The translations under genes and the position numbers were made by a program. Shown here piece by piece: positions 17,539 to 25,611 of a DNA stretch of 64,000 nt (the first letter of the stretch is position 1; each line of letters starts with the position of its first letter). This DNA is from Robertmurraya dakarensis. Lineage in GTDB: Bacteria; Bacillota; Bacilli; Bacillales; Cytobacillaceae. The notes under the pieces are model-generated. The model saw only the letters and a list, made by a program, of their open reading frames with translations, did not search any database and was not told the DNA's origin. The stretch lies in NCBI RefSeq assembly GCF_900156875.1, contig NZ_LT707408.1:246958-310957 (forward strand), in the 5' to 3' direction.

Positions 17539-19248
17539 ATGAAACGCAAAACATGGTTGGCGGTATTGATATGTTTAATGGCAGGGACAGTATTTCTTTC
17601 TGCCTGCAGCAATGAAAGCAGCAATGGTGAAGCATCTGAAAAGACGAAAGAAGAAAAGAAGCTTGAGGATCAGTACGAAAAATTAGTAAAGGAAAAAAAC
17701 GATGAACTAGCACTTGAACCGATCGAACTGACAACCTACAGTGAAGAAATTGGCGCTACATTGAAAGAGCCTGTGTATAAAAAATTTGCTGTAAATGGTG
17801 AAGTGAAGGTTGAAGGAGAAATTGAACAATACACAAATTTGAAATCGGATTATGCGTGGATTGAGGTGTATTCCTTCGAGGATGGTCCTTCTGGCGATTT
17901 GCATGAATATTACACACCAATTAAGGAAGGAAAATTTGAGCAGGCTGTTCATTTTCATAATGGAGAGGGTGAGTATAAGGTAACGGTTAAGCTTCCTGAT
18001 ACAAATCGGGAAAATTACTACTATGACCTTTCTTCCTTCGAAGTTATCAATGTGAACCCTGAAATACAGAGGGATGTGACGTTTAGTCCGTTTGGGCAGG
18101 CTGCGAAGCTTTCATTGGACTTAGAAGCAAGTTATGTAAAAGAGAATGAAATTTTTGAGCTTAGCGGTAAAGCAGGAAATTTAACAGATGAAGATACGAT
18201 CATGATTTCTCTCTATAAAGATTCAAACACATGGAAGCATGTGCTGCCGGTAAAAGAAGGGGAATTTGCATATGATGTGCCGTTGTTTTATGGAGAAGGG
18301 GTACACAAATTAGAGGTGTTAGTTCCTGATGAAAAGCGGGATAATTACTATCAAGTGGCTACAACCATATTAATAGATAATGAGTCTGCGAGTGTCATGA
18401 AACCAATTGAGTTTTCAAATATGTATTTAGAGCGGGGAGTTACACTTGAAACACCTTTGTACGGTGGTGAAGAAGCTGAAACGACCTACAATATTAAGGG
18501 CTTTATCGATCCAAACGCTGAGTTTGCTGCAGATACAACTCATATTTATGTGACGACCAAAAAAGGCGAAGACGAAGCATTAGATGTAATTCCAGTAGAG
18601 GATTATTCGTTTGATGGTATTTTCTATCTTAGATTTGGTCCTGGAACTTATGATGTAACGGTTAGTGTTCCAGAAATAAAAGAAGAAAACAGTGATTATT
18701 TCCGATATTTTGGTTTTGCAAAGTTTGAGGTGGAATCAAACGCTGCTGAAGACCTGCGTGATCTTCTTCCATCTCGCGGAGTACAGTCGGATGCGCCAGA
18801 AATAAAGGAATTGGCAAAAGAGATCACAAGCGGTAAAGAAACTGACCGTGAAAAAGCGAAAGCAATCTATGATTATGTAGCAAAAAATGTTTCTTATGAT
18901 GTTCAAAAATATGAAAATGATGAATTCGAATGGGATGATAGCGCATTAAAAACATTGGATCTGAAAACAGGTGTGTGCCAGGATTATGCATTTTTAGCGA
19001 TTGCATTGCTTCGCGCCAGTGAGATTGAAGCTAGATTTGTTGAAGGAAGAGCAGGAGGCGGTATTTTACCAGGAAGGCATGCATGGGTAGAAGCAAACGT
19101 GGACGGAAGCTGGTTAACGATGGACCCAACATGGGGATCTGGTTATGTAGACGATGATCGGTTTGTAGCAGCCTTTAATGAAGATTATTTTGATCCGAAT
19201 ATGGATGAATTCAAGAAAACACATACGCGAACGGGGGTTTCATATTAA
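17539..19248 (+). CDS. Transglutaminase-like lipoprotein with three N-terminal beta-type repeats
   Basis: 569 aa. The signal peptide ends LSAC (Cys23), so it is lipid-anchored. Three related segments of about 115 residues follow (starting near residues 55, 170 and 290), each opening with a P/F-x(3)-G-A/V-x-L-x-x-P-like strand and ending with a YDVTV or HKLEVLVPD-like strand; they look like Ig-type domains. The C-terminal transglutaminase-like domain has the triad Cys480 (GVCQDYA), His514 (GRHAWVEA) and Asp529 (MDPTWGS), so it is likely active as a peptidase, ligase or structural domain. It follows AGGAGGGT. The stop codon sits in a sequence duplicated downstream (see repeat at 19216-19310). 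Confidence 0.88.
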   Translation: MKRKTWLAVLICLMAGTVFLSACSNESSNGEASEKTKEEKKLEDQYEKLVKEKNDELALEPIELTTYSEEIGATLKEPVYKKFAVNGEVKVEGEIEQYTNLKSDYAWIEVYSFEDGPSGDLHEYYTPIKEGKFEQAVHFHNGEGEYKVTVKLPDTNRENYYYDLSSFEVINVNPEIQRDVTFSPFGQAAKLSLDLEASYVKENEIFELSGKAGNLTDEDTIMISLYKDSNTWKHVLPVKEGEFAYDVPLFYGEGVHKLEVLVPDEKRDNYYQVATTILIDNESASVMKPIEFSNMYLERGVTLETPLYGGEEAETTYNIKGFIDPNAEFAADTTHIYVTTKKGEDEALDVIPVEDYSFDGIFYLRFGPGTYDVTVSVPEIKEENSDYFRYFGFAKFEVESNAAEDLRDLLPSRGVQSDAPEIKELAKEITSGKETDREKAKAIYDYVAKNVSYDVQKYENDEFEWDDSALKTLDLKTGVCQDYAFLAIALLRASEIEARFVEGRAGGGILPGRHAWVEANVDGSWLTMDPTWGSGYVDDDRFVAAFNEDYFDPNMDEFKKTHTRTGVSY

Positions 19249-19310
19249 TTGGCTGTTGGTCTGATTAAGAGTCGGAAGCAATAAGAGAGGAGTCAAGTGC
19301 TCGGAATTGA
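19216..19310 (+). repeat. Duplicated junction: end of the transglutaminase gene plus relic of a lipoprotein start
   Basis: The transglutaminase 3' end (KTHTRTGVSY-stop) recurs at about 19620-19656 in degenerate form, where a frame reads KTQVRTVVSY-stop. The 18 bases TCATATTAATTGGCTGTT at the stop codon are identical to the signal-peptide region of the downstream VWA lipoprotein (about 19740-19760). Similarity continues weakly to GGAAGCA..GAGTCAA in both copies. The small membrane gene at 19320-19616 is thus bracketed by partial copies of its neighbours. Confidence 0.65.
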
Positions 19311-19319
19311 GGTGAATTA

Positions 19320-19616
19320 GTGCAAAAGAAAACATTATCAGTCTTTTCAGGACTCTATTTAATTGTTTATTTTGCTTTAATGTTTTATTGGGCCTTTACA
19401 GCTCCCGATGAAAGCGGCGGAATTAGTTTTGAAGAGCATAAGTTTAATATCATTGGGTTTACCGTTTTTGGATTTATCGGGTTAATGTTAATGTCCATCG
19501 TATTGGCAGGAGAAAGAGACGGTAAGGAAACGAAGGTAAATAAAAAAGCGGTCTGGGGCGGTGTAGCCATTGCAGCTTTTTTCCTTATATGGCGTTTATT
19601 AATGGCTTTATTCTAA
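19320..19616 (+). CDS. Small membrane protein of unknown function
   Basis: 98 aa, GTG start behind GAGGTG. Three hydrophobic segments at about residues 8-26, 43-62 and 77-97, with a short acidic loop (APDESGGISFEEHK) and a basic loop (ERDGKETKVNKK). It lies between the transglutaminase lipoprotein and two VWA lipoproteins, flanked by duplicated fragments of both neighbours. No known family is recognised. Confidence 0.65.
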   Translation: MQKKTLSVFSGLYLIVYFALMFYWAFTAPDESGGISFEEHKFNIIGFTVFGFIGLMLMSIVLAGERDGKETKVNKKAVWGGVAIAAFFLIWRLLMALF

Positions 19617-19678
19617 TTTAATGAAGAAAGACACAAGTACGCACGGTAGTTTCATATTAAGTATAAATGTAGGAAGTG

Positions 19679-21115
19679 ATGTATCTCATGTTGCCATACA
19701 AAAGACTAGGATATGCAGGAATTATTCTCATTTCTATTTTCATATTAATTGGCTGTTCAGCTGACCAAGAGCATGCAGGAAGCAGTGAGGAGTCAAAGAA
19801 CGTTTCCGCTGAAAAAGCGAGTGAGAAAAAGGTGAAAGAAATACCTAAAGCTGCCAGAGAGATAGAAGAAGTCGTTGTACAAGAGCCAGGGAAACTGGTA
19901 GAGGAGCATATCGACCCTGAATTAGAAATCATTGAAGGCTTAGATTTTGTTCAGTATCGCAATTTTATTATGGACACATTTAATCCAATTGTTGAAAAAG
20001 AATTAACAGGTTATTTTGAGAACAAGCAAGAGCTAACGAGTGACGAAGTCTATGACTATCTTGTCTATCAGCTTGGTTCAGGACAATATAAAACGTATTA
20101 TCAAGATTTAGTTGATTACGAGCATGGTCATGTGATGCCTGAACTTCCCCAAGGGGAAGATGAAGTTGAAAAAGTGAAGAAACAAAAGCAAACAAATGTT
20201 GTCATTTTAATGGATGCAAGCGGGAGCATGAAAGCAAGTGTTCCTGGAGGTGTCAAAATGGATTTGGCAAAAGAGACAATTAAGAAATTTACGGATCAAA
20301 TGGAAGAGGATGTGAATGTATCGCTTCTTGCTTATGGTCATATTGGGACAGGAAGCGATGCAGATAAAGAAGAGTCCTGCAGTCGAATTGATGCTGTTTA
20401 CCCATTAAGTTCTTATAATCCTGCTTCCTTTAATGAGGCAATGAATTCCTTTCAAGCTAGCGGATGGACACCGCTGGCGGGAGCAATTGACAAGGCTCAG
20501 GAACTGCTGGCTTCATACAACGGGGTAGAATATAAAAATATTGTTTACATTGTCAGTGATGGAATTGAGACATGCGACGGCGACCCGATTGTCGCTGCAA
20601 AGAAACTGAACGAAAGCAACATTGAGGCGAAAGTCAATATTATTGGATTTGATGTGGATGACGAGGGTCAAAAGCAGCTGATGGAAGTAGCTGAAGCAGG
20701 CGGGGGCACCTATGCAACCGTTCGAGATAAGGAAGAGTTTGAGGAGCTTGTGCTAAAAAAGTGGAAGCCAACTTTTGGGCAATTGCTATCTACTCAAGGG
20801 ATGCTTCTTCATGATGTGGTTCATCAAAAACAGGCGGTGCTTGATTTGTATAGTCCACTCTATCAGTCTTCGGAACGCGAGCTCAATCGAATCAGCAGTG
20901 CTGCAAGATTCCTAAAGAATGAAGGTTTTATAACGGAAGAAGTGCATTCTGAAGTAATTGGCCTAGCGGAAGAAATGCGTAATCTTCGAAATGAGCATTT
21001 CCGAGGAATAAAGGATGAAAAGGATGCCGAGGCTGAAAAAGCGAGAAATGAAATCAACGCACAGGTTCAAGCCTGGAAAGATAAATGGAAAGAAGTACTA
21101 GAGAGTGAGAATTAA
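19679..21115 (+). CDS. von Willebrand factor A domain lipoprotein, paralogue 2
   Basis: 478 aa from ATG 19679 (GTG 19676 and ATG 19688 are alternatives; ATG 19688 has the better RBS spacing). Lipobox LIGC, then a charged linker, a helical pre-domain, and a VWA domain with DASGS (Asp about 179), Thr in GWTPL and Asp in SDGIETCDGDP. The two cysteines in EESCS and ETCDGDP match those of paralogue 1. The C-terminal 130 residues are helical, ending in a Lys/Glu-rich coiled coil. It is similar to the 10845 and 21151 genes along its length and is probably co-transcribed with the latter. Confidence 0.88.
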   Translation: MYLMLPYKRLGYAGIILISIFILIGCSADQEHAGSSEESKNVSAEKASEKKVKEIPKAAREIEEVVVQEPGKLVEEHIDPELEIIEGLDFVQYRNFIMDTFNPIVEKELTGYFENKQELTSDEVYDYLVYQLGSGQYKTYYQDLVDYEHGHVMPELPQGEDEVEKVKKQKQTNVVILMDASGSMKASVPGGVKMDLAKETIKKFTDQMEEDVNVSLLAYGHIGTGSDADKEESCSRIDAVYPLSSYNPASFNEAMNSFQASGWTPLAGAIDKAQELLASYNGVEYKNIVYIVSDGIETCDGDPIVAAKKLNESNIEAKVNIIGFDVDDEGQKQLMEVAEAGGGTYATVRDKEEFEELVLKKWKPTFGQLLSTQGMLLHDVVHQKQAVLDLYSPLYQSSERELNRISSAARFLKNEGFITEEVHSEVIGLAEEMRNLRNEHFRGIKDEKDAEAEKARNEINAQVQAWKDKWKEVLESEN

Positions 21116-21150
21116 TTAAGAGCAAATAAAAAGGCGAGGTGAAGGCGATT

Positions 21151-22608
21151 ATGTCAAGAATGATCTATCTCATGCTGCTGTCGTTTGTGTTGATCTTGTC
21201 TGGATGCTCTGAAAAGCAGGAAGCGAATGAGCCAGCTCCTGAAAAGGCAGCTGAGAACAAAGAAGTGCAGAAAGTAGAGGAAACAGAAGAAAAGCAGTCG
21301 GAGAGTGGGAACGAGGAGGTCGGCTTCTCATTTGAAGAGCTCAAATCGTTAAAAATCCCTGATAGTATAGAAGACTTTCAAGATGTAAAGCCGGGTCTGT
21401 TAACAAAGGACCTGTCCTATGAATCTGAAACAGCTCTTTGGGCGAAGCTTGATGGTTTAGAGGGGATTAAGGAAGAAACAAAAAATGCTATGGAGAAAGT
21501 TTTAGAGGAGACAAAAGATCCAGATACGCTTTTTAAAGCTTTCATTTATTTACTTGGAAACAATGCGTATGAAGAGACAGTAGGCCGATTGGCTGCAATG
21601 AAGCCTAATTTTGATGAGCCGCTGCTGCCTGAACCAGAAGAGCTGGCAGCGAGTGCAGAAAATAGTGAGGATAGAGCACCAGAAAAAGCTATTCTCTTAC
21701 TTGATGCTAGTTCAAGTATGCTGCTTTCTGTAGATGGGCAGCAGAAAATGGAGGTTGCTAAAAATGCTGTACGGAGTTTTGCGAAGACCATTGGAGAGAC
21801 GAGTGATGTCTCATTATATGTATATGGTCATGCCGGAACTCAGGAAGATAAAGATAAAGCGTTATCCTGCTCAAAAATCGATGAAGTATATCCGCTGCAG
21901 CCTTATCAGGAAGAATCCTTTTTTAAAGCGGTACAGAATGTTGAAGCAAAGGGGTGGACTCCTTTAGCAGAAGCAATCAAAACAGCTAGAGAAGCGAGTG
22001 CTTCATATGATGGTGATATCACATTATATATCGTTAGTGACGGTGCGGAAACTTGTGATGGCGATCCGGTTGAGGAAGCGAAGCTGTTTGCTGCAGATAA
22101 TGAGCAGAGAAAAGTAAATATTATCGGTTTTAATGTAGATGCGAAGGCTGAGAATCAACTAAAGGAAGTAGCGCTGGCTGGAAACGGAGAATATATTCCT
22201 GCACATCATCCAGATGATTTAAAAGAGAGTATTAAACATACATGGGTTCCAAGCACAATCGATATCATGAGCAAGCAATGGAGCTCCCCGAAAAATACAT
22301 TCCCTGTGATGTTCCAGAAGCTAGATATTGATAAATTGTCTCAAACCATTGGTCATGCAGTTAATCAAGAGAATACTAGATTTAGACATACAATCCAGTT
22401 ATTGAAAAAAGAAGGTCTGATCACAACAGAGCAAGAGACCGCACTTAATGAAAGAGTCGAGGCCTACAAGGGGAAACTGACTTCCTTAAAGGATGAATTG
22501 GCTGCTAAGAAAAAGCAGGAAATTGATGATGAAGTGGAACGAATAGATCAGAAAATTCAGGATTGGACAGAAAGAATGGAGAAAATTAGAGAGGAGAACG
22601 GTAAATAA
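21151..22608 (+). CDS. von Willebrand factor A domain lipoprotein, paralogue 3
   Basis: 485 aa from ATG 21151, chosen over GTG 21139 because GAGGTG lies 9 bases before it. Lipobox LSGC, a Glu-rich linker, and a VWA domain with DASSS (Asp185), Thr in GWTPL and Asp in SDGAETCDGDP. It shares the conserved ALSCS and ETCDGDP cysteines and the C-terminal helical domain with paralogues 1 and 2. It follows paralogue 2 after 35 bases and is closed by a terminator. The three genes are a gene family specific to this Tad region. Confidence 0.88.
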   Translation: MSRMIYLMLLSFVLILSGCSEKQEANEPAPEKAAENKEVQKVEETEEKQSESGNEEVGFSFEELKSLKIPDSIEDFQDVKPGLLTKDLSYESETALWAKLDGLEGIKEETKNAMEKVLEETKDPDTLFKAFIYLLGNNAYEETVGRLAAMKPNFDEPLLPEPEELAASAENSEDRAPEKAILLLDASSSMLLSVDGQQKMEVAKNAVRSFAKTIGETSDVSLYVYGHAGTQEDKDKALSCSKIDEVYPLQPYQEESFFKAVQNVEAKGWTPLAEAIKTAREASASYDGDITLYIVSDGAETCDGDPVEEAKLFAADNEQRKVNIIGFNVDAKAENQLKEVALAGNGEYIPAHHPDDLKESIKHTWVPSTIDIMSKQWSSPKNTFPVMFQKLDIDKLSQTIGHAVNQENTRFRHTIQLLKKEGLITTEQETALNERVEAYKGKLTSLKDELAAKKKQEIDDEVERIDQKIQDWTERMEKIREENGK

Positions 22609-22616
22609 ATGTAAAG

Positions 22617-22651
22617 AAACCTTTTACTTTTGAAGAGTAAAGGGTTTTTTT
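22617..22651 (+). terminator. Rho-independent terminator after the VWA genes
   Basis: AAACCTTTTACT pairs with AGTAAAGGGTTT (12-base stem, one G-U), followed by TTTT. Confidence 0.9.
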
Positions 22652-22716
22652 ATGCTAAAATAGTTAATATTTATATAATTTTAAAAATTCGTTCTAACAG
22701 GTTGGAGGTGTCTAAA

Positions 22717-23004
22717 ATGGAAAAGGTGAATGCACTTTTTTTAAATGAAGAAGATAATATTGCCACTGCTTTATCGGAGATTGAAAAAAATAAAAAAGTC
22801 CTCGTTAAAGCAGGAAAAGTAGAAAAAGAGATACATATGAAAAATAAGATAGACTTTGGGCATAAGTTTGCTGTGATAGATATTCAAAAAGGAGAAGATA
22901 TCAAGAAATATGGGGAAGTGATTGGGGTTGCAACAAAAGGCATTCTAGCGGGTGAGCATGTACATGTACATAATATTGAAAGCAAACGAGGGAGTGAGGA
23001 ATAA
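22717..23004 (+). CDS. SAF-domain small subunit of a UxaA/SuyAB-type dehydratase
   Basis: 95 aa from ATG 22717, which follows GGAGGTG; the frame is open further upstream but lacks an RBS there. It is a free-standing SAF domain with KIDFGHKFAVIDIQKGEDIKKYGEVIGVAT and the GEHVHVHNIES ending. In altronate/galactarate dehydratases this is the N-terminal domain; in (R)-sulfolactate sulfo-lyase it is the separate small subunit SuyA. It is translationally coupled to the large subunit (TAATG). Substrate not determined. Confidence 0.85.
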   Translation: MEKVNALFLNEEDNIATALSEIEKNKKVLVKAGKVEKEIHMKNKIDFGHKFAVIDIQKGEDIKKYGEVIGVATKGILAGEHVHVHNIESKRGSEE

Positions 23005-24170
23005 TGGAAAAAATAAAATTTTGGGGATATAGAAGAGGCAATGGCCAGGTTGGGGTCAGGAATCATATATTGATTTTGCCAACGATTACTTGTGCAACGC
23101 AAACAGCGCAGAGGGTTACCGAGTTAGTGCAGGGAACGGTTTCTTTTATCCATCCTCATGGTTGCGGCCAGATTGGCAGTGATTACGATCAGACGTTTAA
23201 AGCTTATGTGGGGATTGGAAGTAATCCAAATGTGTATGGAGTAATTGTGTTAGGGCTTGGCTGTGAAACGCATCAAGCACGAATGATTGCAAAAGAAATT
23301 GAAAAGACAGGAAAGCCGGTTGAGGTTGTGTCTATACAGGATCAAGGTGGAACGCTGCAAGCGATTGCGGATACAGCGAAAGTTGCGGTGAAAATGGTAC
23401 AAGAAGCGTCAACAGTTATGAGAGAGGAATGCTATTTTAATGAATTAATCGTTGCGACTGAATGCGGCGGTTCGGATGCTTGTTCGGGACTTTCCGCTAA
23501 TCCGGCGGTAGGGCGCGCGAGTGATGGAATCGTCGAGCAAGGCGGCACAGCCATTTTAGCAGAAACAACGGAGTTAATTGGGGCTGAGCATCTGCTTGCT
23601 AATCGTGCTGCGGATGATACGGTAGCTAAGAGAGTATATGAAGTAATTGGGGCGATAGAGAAGCGATCCAATTTGATGGGAGTTGATCTCCGTACGGGTA
23701 ATCCAAGCCCTGGAAATATAGAAGGCGGGATTACGACTTTAGAAGAAAAATCACTGGGTGCGGCGACAAAGTCGGGGAGTTCAAGGCTTGAGGAAATTGT
23801 GAATTATGCTGAAAGGCCAACTAAAAAGGGGCTGGTATGGATGGATACACCAGGTCATGATATCGAGCAATTGACGGGAATGGTGGCAGGAGGAGCACAA
23901 GTGGTCCTTTTTACAAGTGGAAGAGGGACACCAACAGGCTCACCGATTGCACCTGTGATCAAAATTTCAACCAACACAGCGATGTATGAAAAAATGAATG
24001 AAAATATTGATCTCGATGCGGGAACAATTATTGAAGGAATTGAGACGGTTGATGAAGTTGGAAGCAGGATCATTTCGGAGATTAAAGATGTTGCAAGCGG
24101 GAAGCTGACAAAAGCTGAAATTTTGAAGCAGCATGATTTTGGGATTTGGCGAATTGGACCGACGTTTTAA
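23004..24170 (+). CDS. UxaA-family dehydratase/sulfo-lyase large subunit (altronate dehydratase or SuyB type)
   Basis: 388 aa. Family marks: YRRGNGQVGVRNHILILPT at the N terminus, HPHGCGQIGSD, GLGCETHQ, ATECGGSDACSGLSANPAVG, and PGHDIEQLTGMVAGGAQVVLFTSGRGTPTGSPIAP. These enzymes are iron-dependent lyases acting on sugar acids (altronate, galactarate) or on sulfolactate, giving a keto acid plus water or sulfite. The two-gene arrangement and length match SuyA/SuyB as well as split sugar-acid dehydratases; no neighbour decides between them. The cysteines likely to hold the metal centre are intact. Confidence 0.85.
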   Translation: MEKIKFWGYRRGNGQVGVRNHILILPTITCATQTAQRVTELVQGTVSFIHPHGCGQIGSDYDQTFKAYVGIGSNPNVYGVIVLGLGCETHQARMIAKEIEKTGKPVEVVSIQDQGGTLQAIADTAKVAVKMVQEASTVMREECYFNELIVATECGGSDACSGLSANPAVGRASDGIVEQGGTAILAETTELIGAEHLLANRAADDTVAKRVYEVIGAIEKRSNLMGVDLRTGNPSPGNIEGGITTLEEKSLGAATKSGSSRLEEIVNYAERPTKKGLVWMDTPGHDIEQLTGMVAGGAQVVLFTSGRGTPTGSPIAPVIKISTNTAMYEKMNENIDLDAGTIIEGIETVDEVGSRIISEIKDVASGKLTKAEILKQHDFGIWRIGPTF

Positions 24171-24195
24171 TCTCTATTTTAGAAATTACGGGGAA

Positions 24196-24240
24196 GAAGG
24201 AATCTACTTTTTATAAATATGATTCCTTCTTTATTTTTTG
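24196..24240 (+). terminator. Convergent (probably bidirectional) terminator
   Basis: GAAGGAATC (24196-24204) pairs with GATTCCTTC (24221-24229), followed on the + strand by TTTATTTTTT. It lies between the convergent dehydratase and narI genes and may serve both. Confidence 0.8.
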
Positions 24241-24248
24241 ATGGTTCT

Positions 24249-24938
24249 TTATAGCGTTTCTTGCTTTGGTTCTCTTTTTCTATAAATTACATAACTGCGT
24301 GATAGATAACGGAGTGGAACACTGAATACATGGACTAGACGTGTAAATGGCCAAGCGGCAAAAATTCCAAAAACAGCAAGGATATGAATTTTAAACCAAA
24401 GGGGTACAGTGGCCATCAGGCTTGCATCTGCCTGGAATGTGATAACTCCTCTTAGCCATGGGCCGATTGTGGTTCGATAATCAAAGCCATGCGAATCGAT
24501 ATTTAGTAATGTTGCAGACATCCCAGATAAAATGACGACGAGTAAGAAAATTAAACTTACCCAGTCTCCTTTTGTGCTCGTTGCTATTAGTCTTCGAACT
24601 GACATTCTTCTATAAAGAAGAATGATGATTCCAATTGTTGCAGCGGTTCCAGCGGGGATTCCGCCAAGAAGGGCGATGGTATGGTATTGGTGTTCTGATA
24701 CACCCATAGCTTCAAACACTCCAATGGGAACGAGCAGCCCCATTACATGACCTCCGAATACAAAGATGATTCCCCAATGAAAAAGATTGCTTCCGAGCCG
24801 CAGCAGTTTCTTTTCTAATAGTTCGCTAGATTTGGATGTCCAGCCGAACTGATCGTGTTGATAACGGTATATATGCCCCCCGATGAAAATCGTTAGAACG
24901 ATGTAGGGGAGAACTACCCATAAAAACTGTTGGAACAT
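24249..24938 (-). CDS. narI: Respiratory nitrate reductase gamma subunit (cytochrome b)
   Basis: 229 aa, five membrane segments. It takes electrons from menaquinol and passes them through two haems b to NarH. Likely haem-ligand histidines lie in NLFHWGIIFVFGGHVMG (helix 2) and in the last helices (WFKIHILAVFG, RLVHVFS). It overlaps narJ by 25 bases and is the last gene of narGHJI. Length matches NarI of Bacillus. Confidence 0.96.
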   Translation of the reverse strand: MFQQFLWVVLPYIVLTIFIGGHIYRYQHDQFGWTSKSSELLEKKLLRLGSNLFHWGIIFVFGGHVMGLLVPIGVFEAMGVSEHQYHTIALLGGIPAGTAATIGIIILLYRRMSVRRLIATSTKGDWVSLIFLLVVILSGMSATLLNIDSHGFDYRTTIGPWLRGVITFQADASLMATVPLWFKIHILAVFGIFAAWPFTRLVHVFSVPLRYLSRSYVIYRKREPKQETL

Positions 24939-25489
24939 ATTTCGTCACTCCTCCGTACAAGCTTTGTGATGCCAGCTTTCTCTAATGCGAGCATAGTTGC
25001 CTTCAAAATATGACCATAAAGATTATCCTCTGGCTGCAGGCGATCTGCAATTTCCTTGATATTAGTTAAATATCGCTGAAAGACAGGTTTCATCGTTTCC
25101 TGGTCTACTGCACCAGCAAATTCCAGCATAAGAGGCAGGTAGTCAGGCAATTCTTTATCCGTTGCACTGAAACCATGCAATTGATAATAGTTTTTTAGGA
25201 ATAATAGATCCATCCCTCTTTCACGCTGCTCCCCGTTCGTCATATAGGTAATATAAAGATTGGTTTTCTTGCCAAAGTCGAAAGTATCTACATAGATAGA
25301 AACTAATTCTGAAGATCGCATCTTCATTGCCTTTTGTAAATATTGATGAAGCTCCACCTTCATTGGTGATTCTATTAAATTAGTAAGTTCCTCTGAAATC
25401 ACTGGCAGTGAACCTGTAAACTCCCTGTCAGGATAACTTAGTAAATAAGAACAAAACTGAAAAACTTGTTGAATCTCATAATCTTCCAT
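24914..25489 (-). CDS. narJ: Nitrate reductase assembly chaperone (delta subunit)
   Basis: 191 aa from the ATG at 25489 (MEDYEIQQVFQFCSYLLSYPD), chosen because GGTGGTGAA precedes it; the frame also allows a GTG-like upstream start at 25516. NarJ is a cytoplasmic TorD-type chaperone that holds NarG during cofactor insertion and is not part of the final enzyme. The central PDYLPLMLEFAG segment is typical. It is preceded by a 120-base gap with two hairpins after narH. Confidence 0.93.
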   Translation of the reverse strand: MEDYEIQQVFQFCSYLLSYPDREFTGSLPVISEELTNLIESPMKVELHQYLQKAMKMRSSELVSIYVDTFDFGKKTNLYITYMTNGEQRERGMDLLFLKNYYQLHGFSATDKELPDYLPLMLEFAGAVDQETMKPVFQRYLTNIKEIADRLQPEDNLYGHILKATMLALEKAGITKLVRRSDEICSNSFYG

Positions 25490-25522
25490 GATGATTTCAC
25501 CACCTATTGCATTCATTAAAGG

Positions 25523-25589
25523 GAGGGGGGGAAGGAAATCCCCCTCTATTCCTTGTAGTTATTTTAAGTGTCCGCTACAGAAGGACACT
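25523..25589 (-). promoter_or_regulatory. Two hairpins in the narH-narJ gap
   Basis: GAGGGGG (25523-25529) pairs with CCCCCTC (25540-25546), and AGTGTCC (25567-25573) with GGACACT (25583-25589). Neither has a T-run on the minus strand. They could be processing or stability elements that set narGH against narJI levels; a tandem GGTACC also lies at about 25600-25612. Confidence 0.5.
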
Positions 25590-25611
25590 GTCTTTTTGTG
25601 GTACCTGGTAC

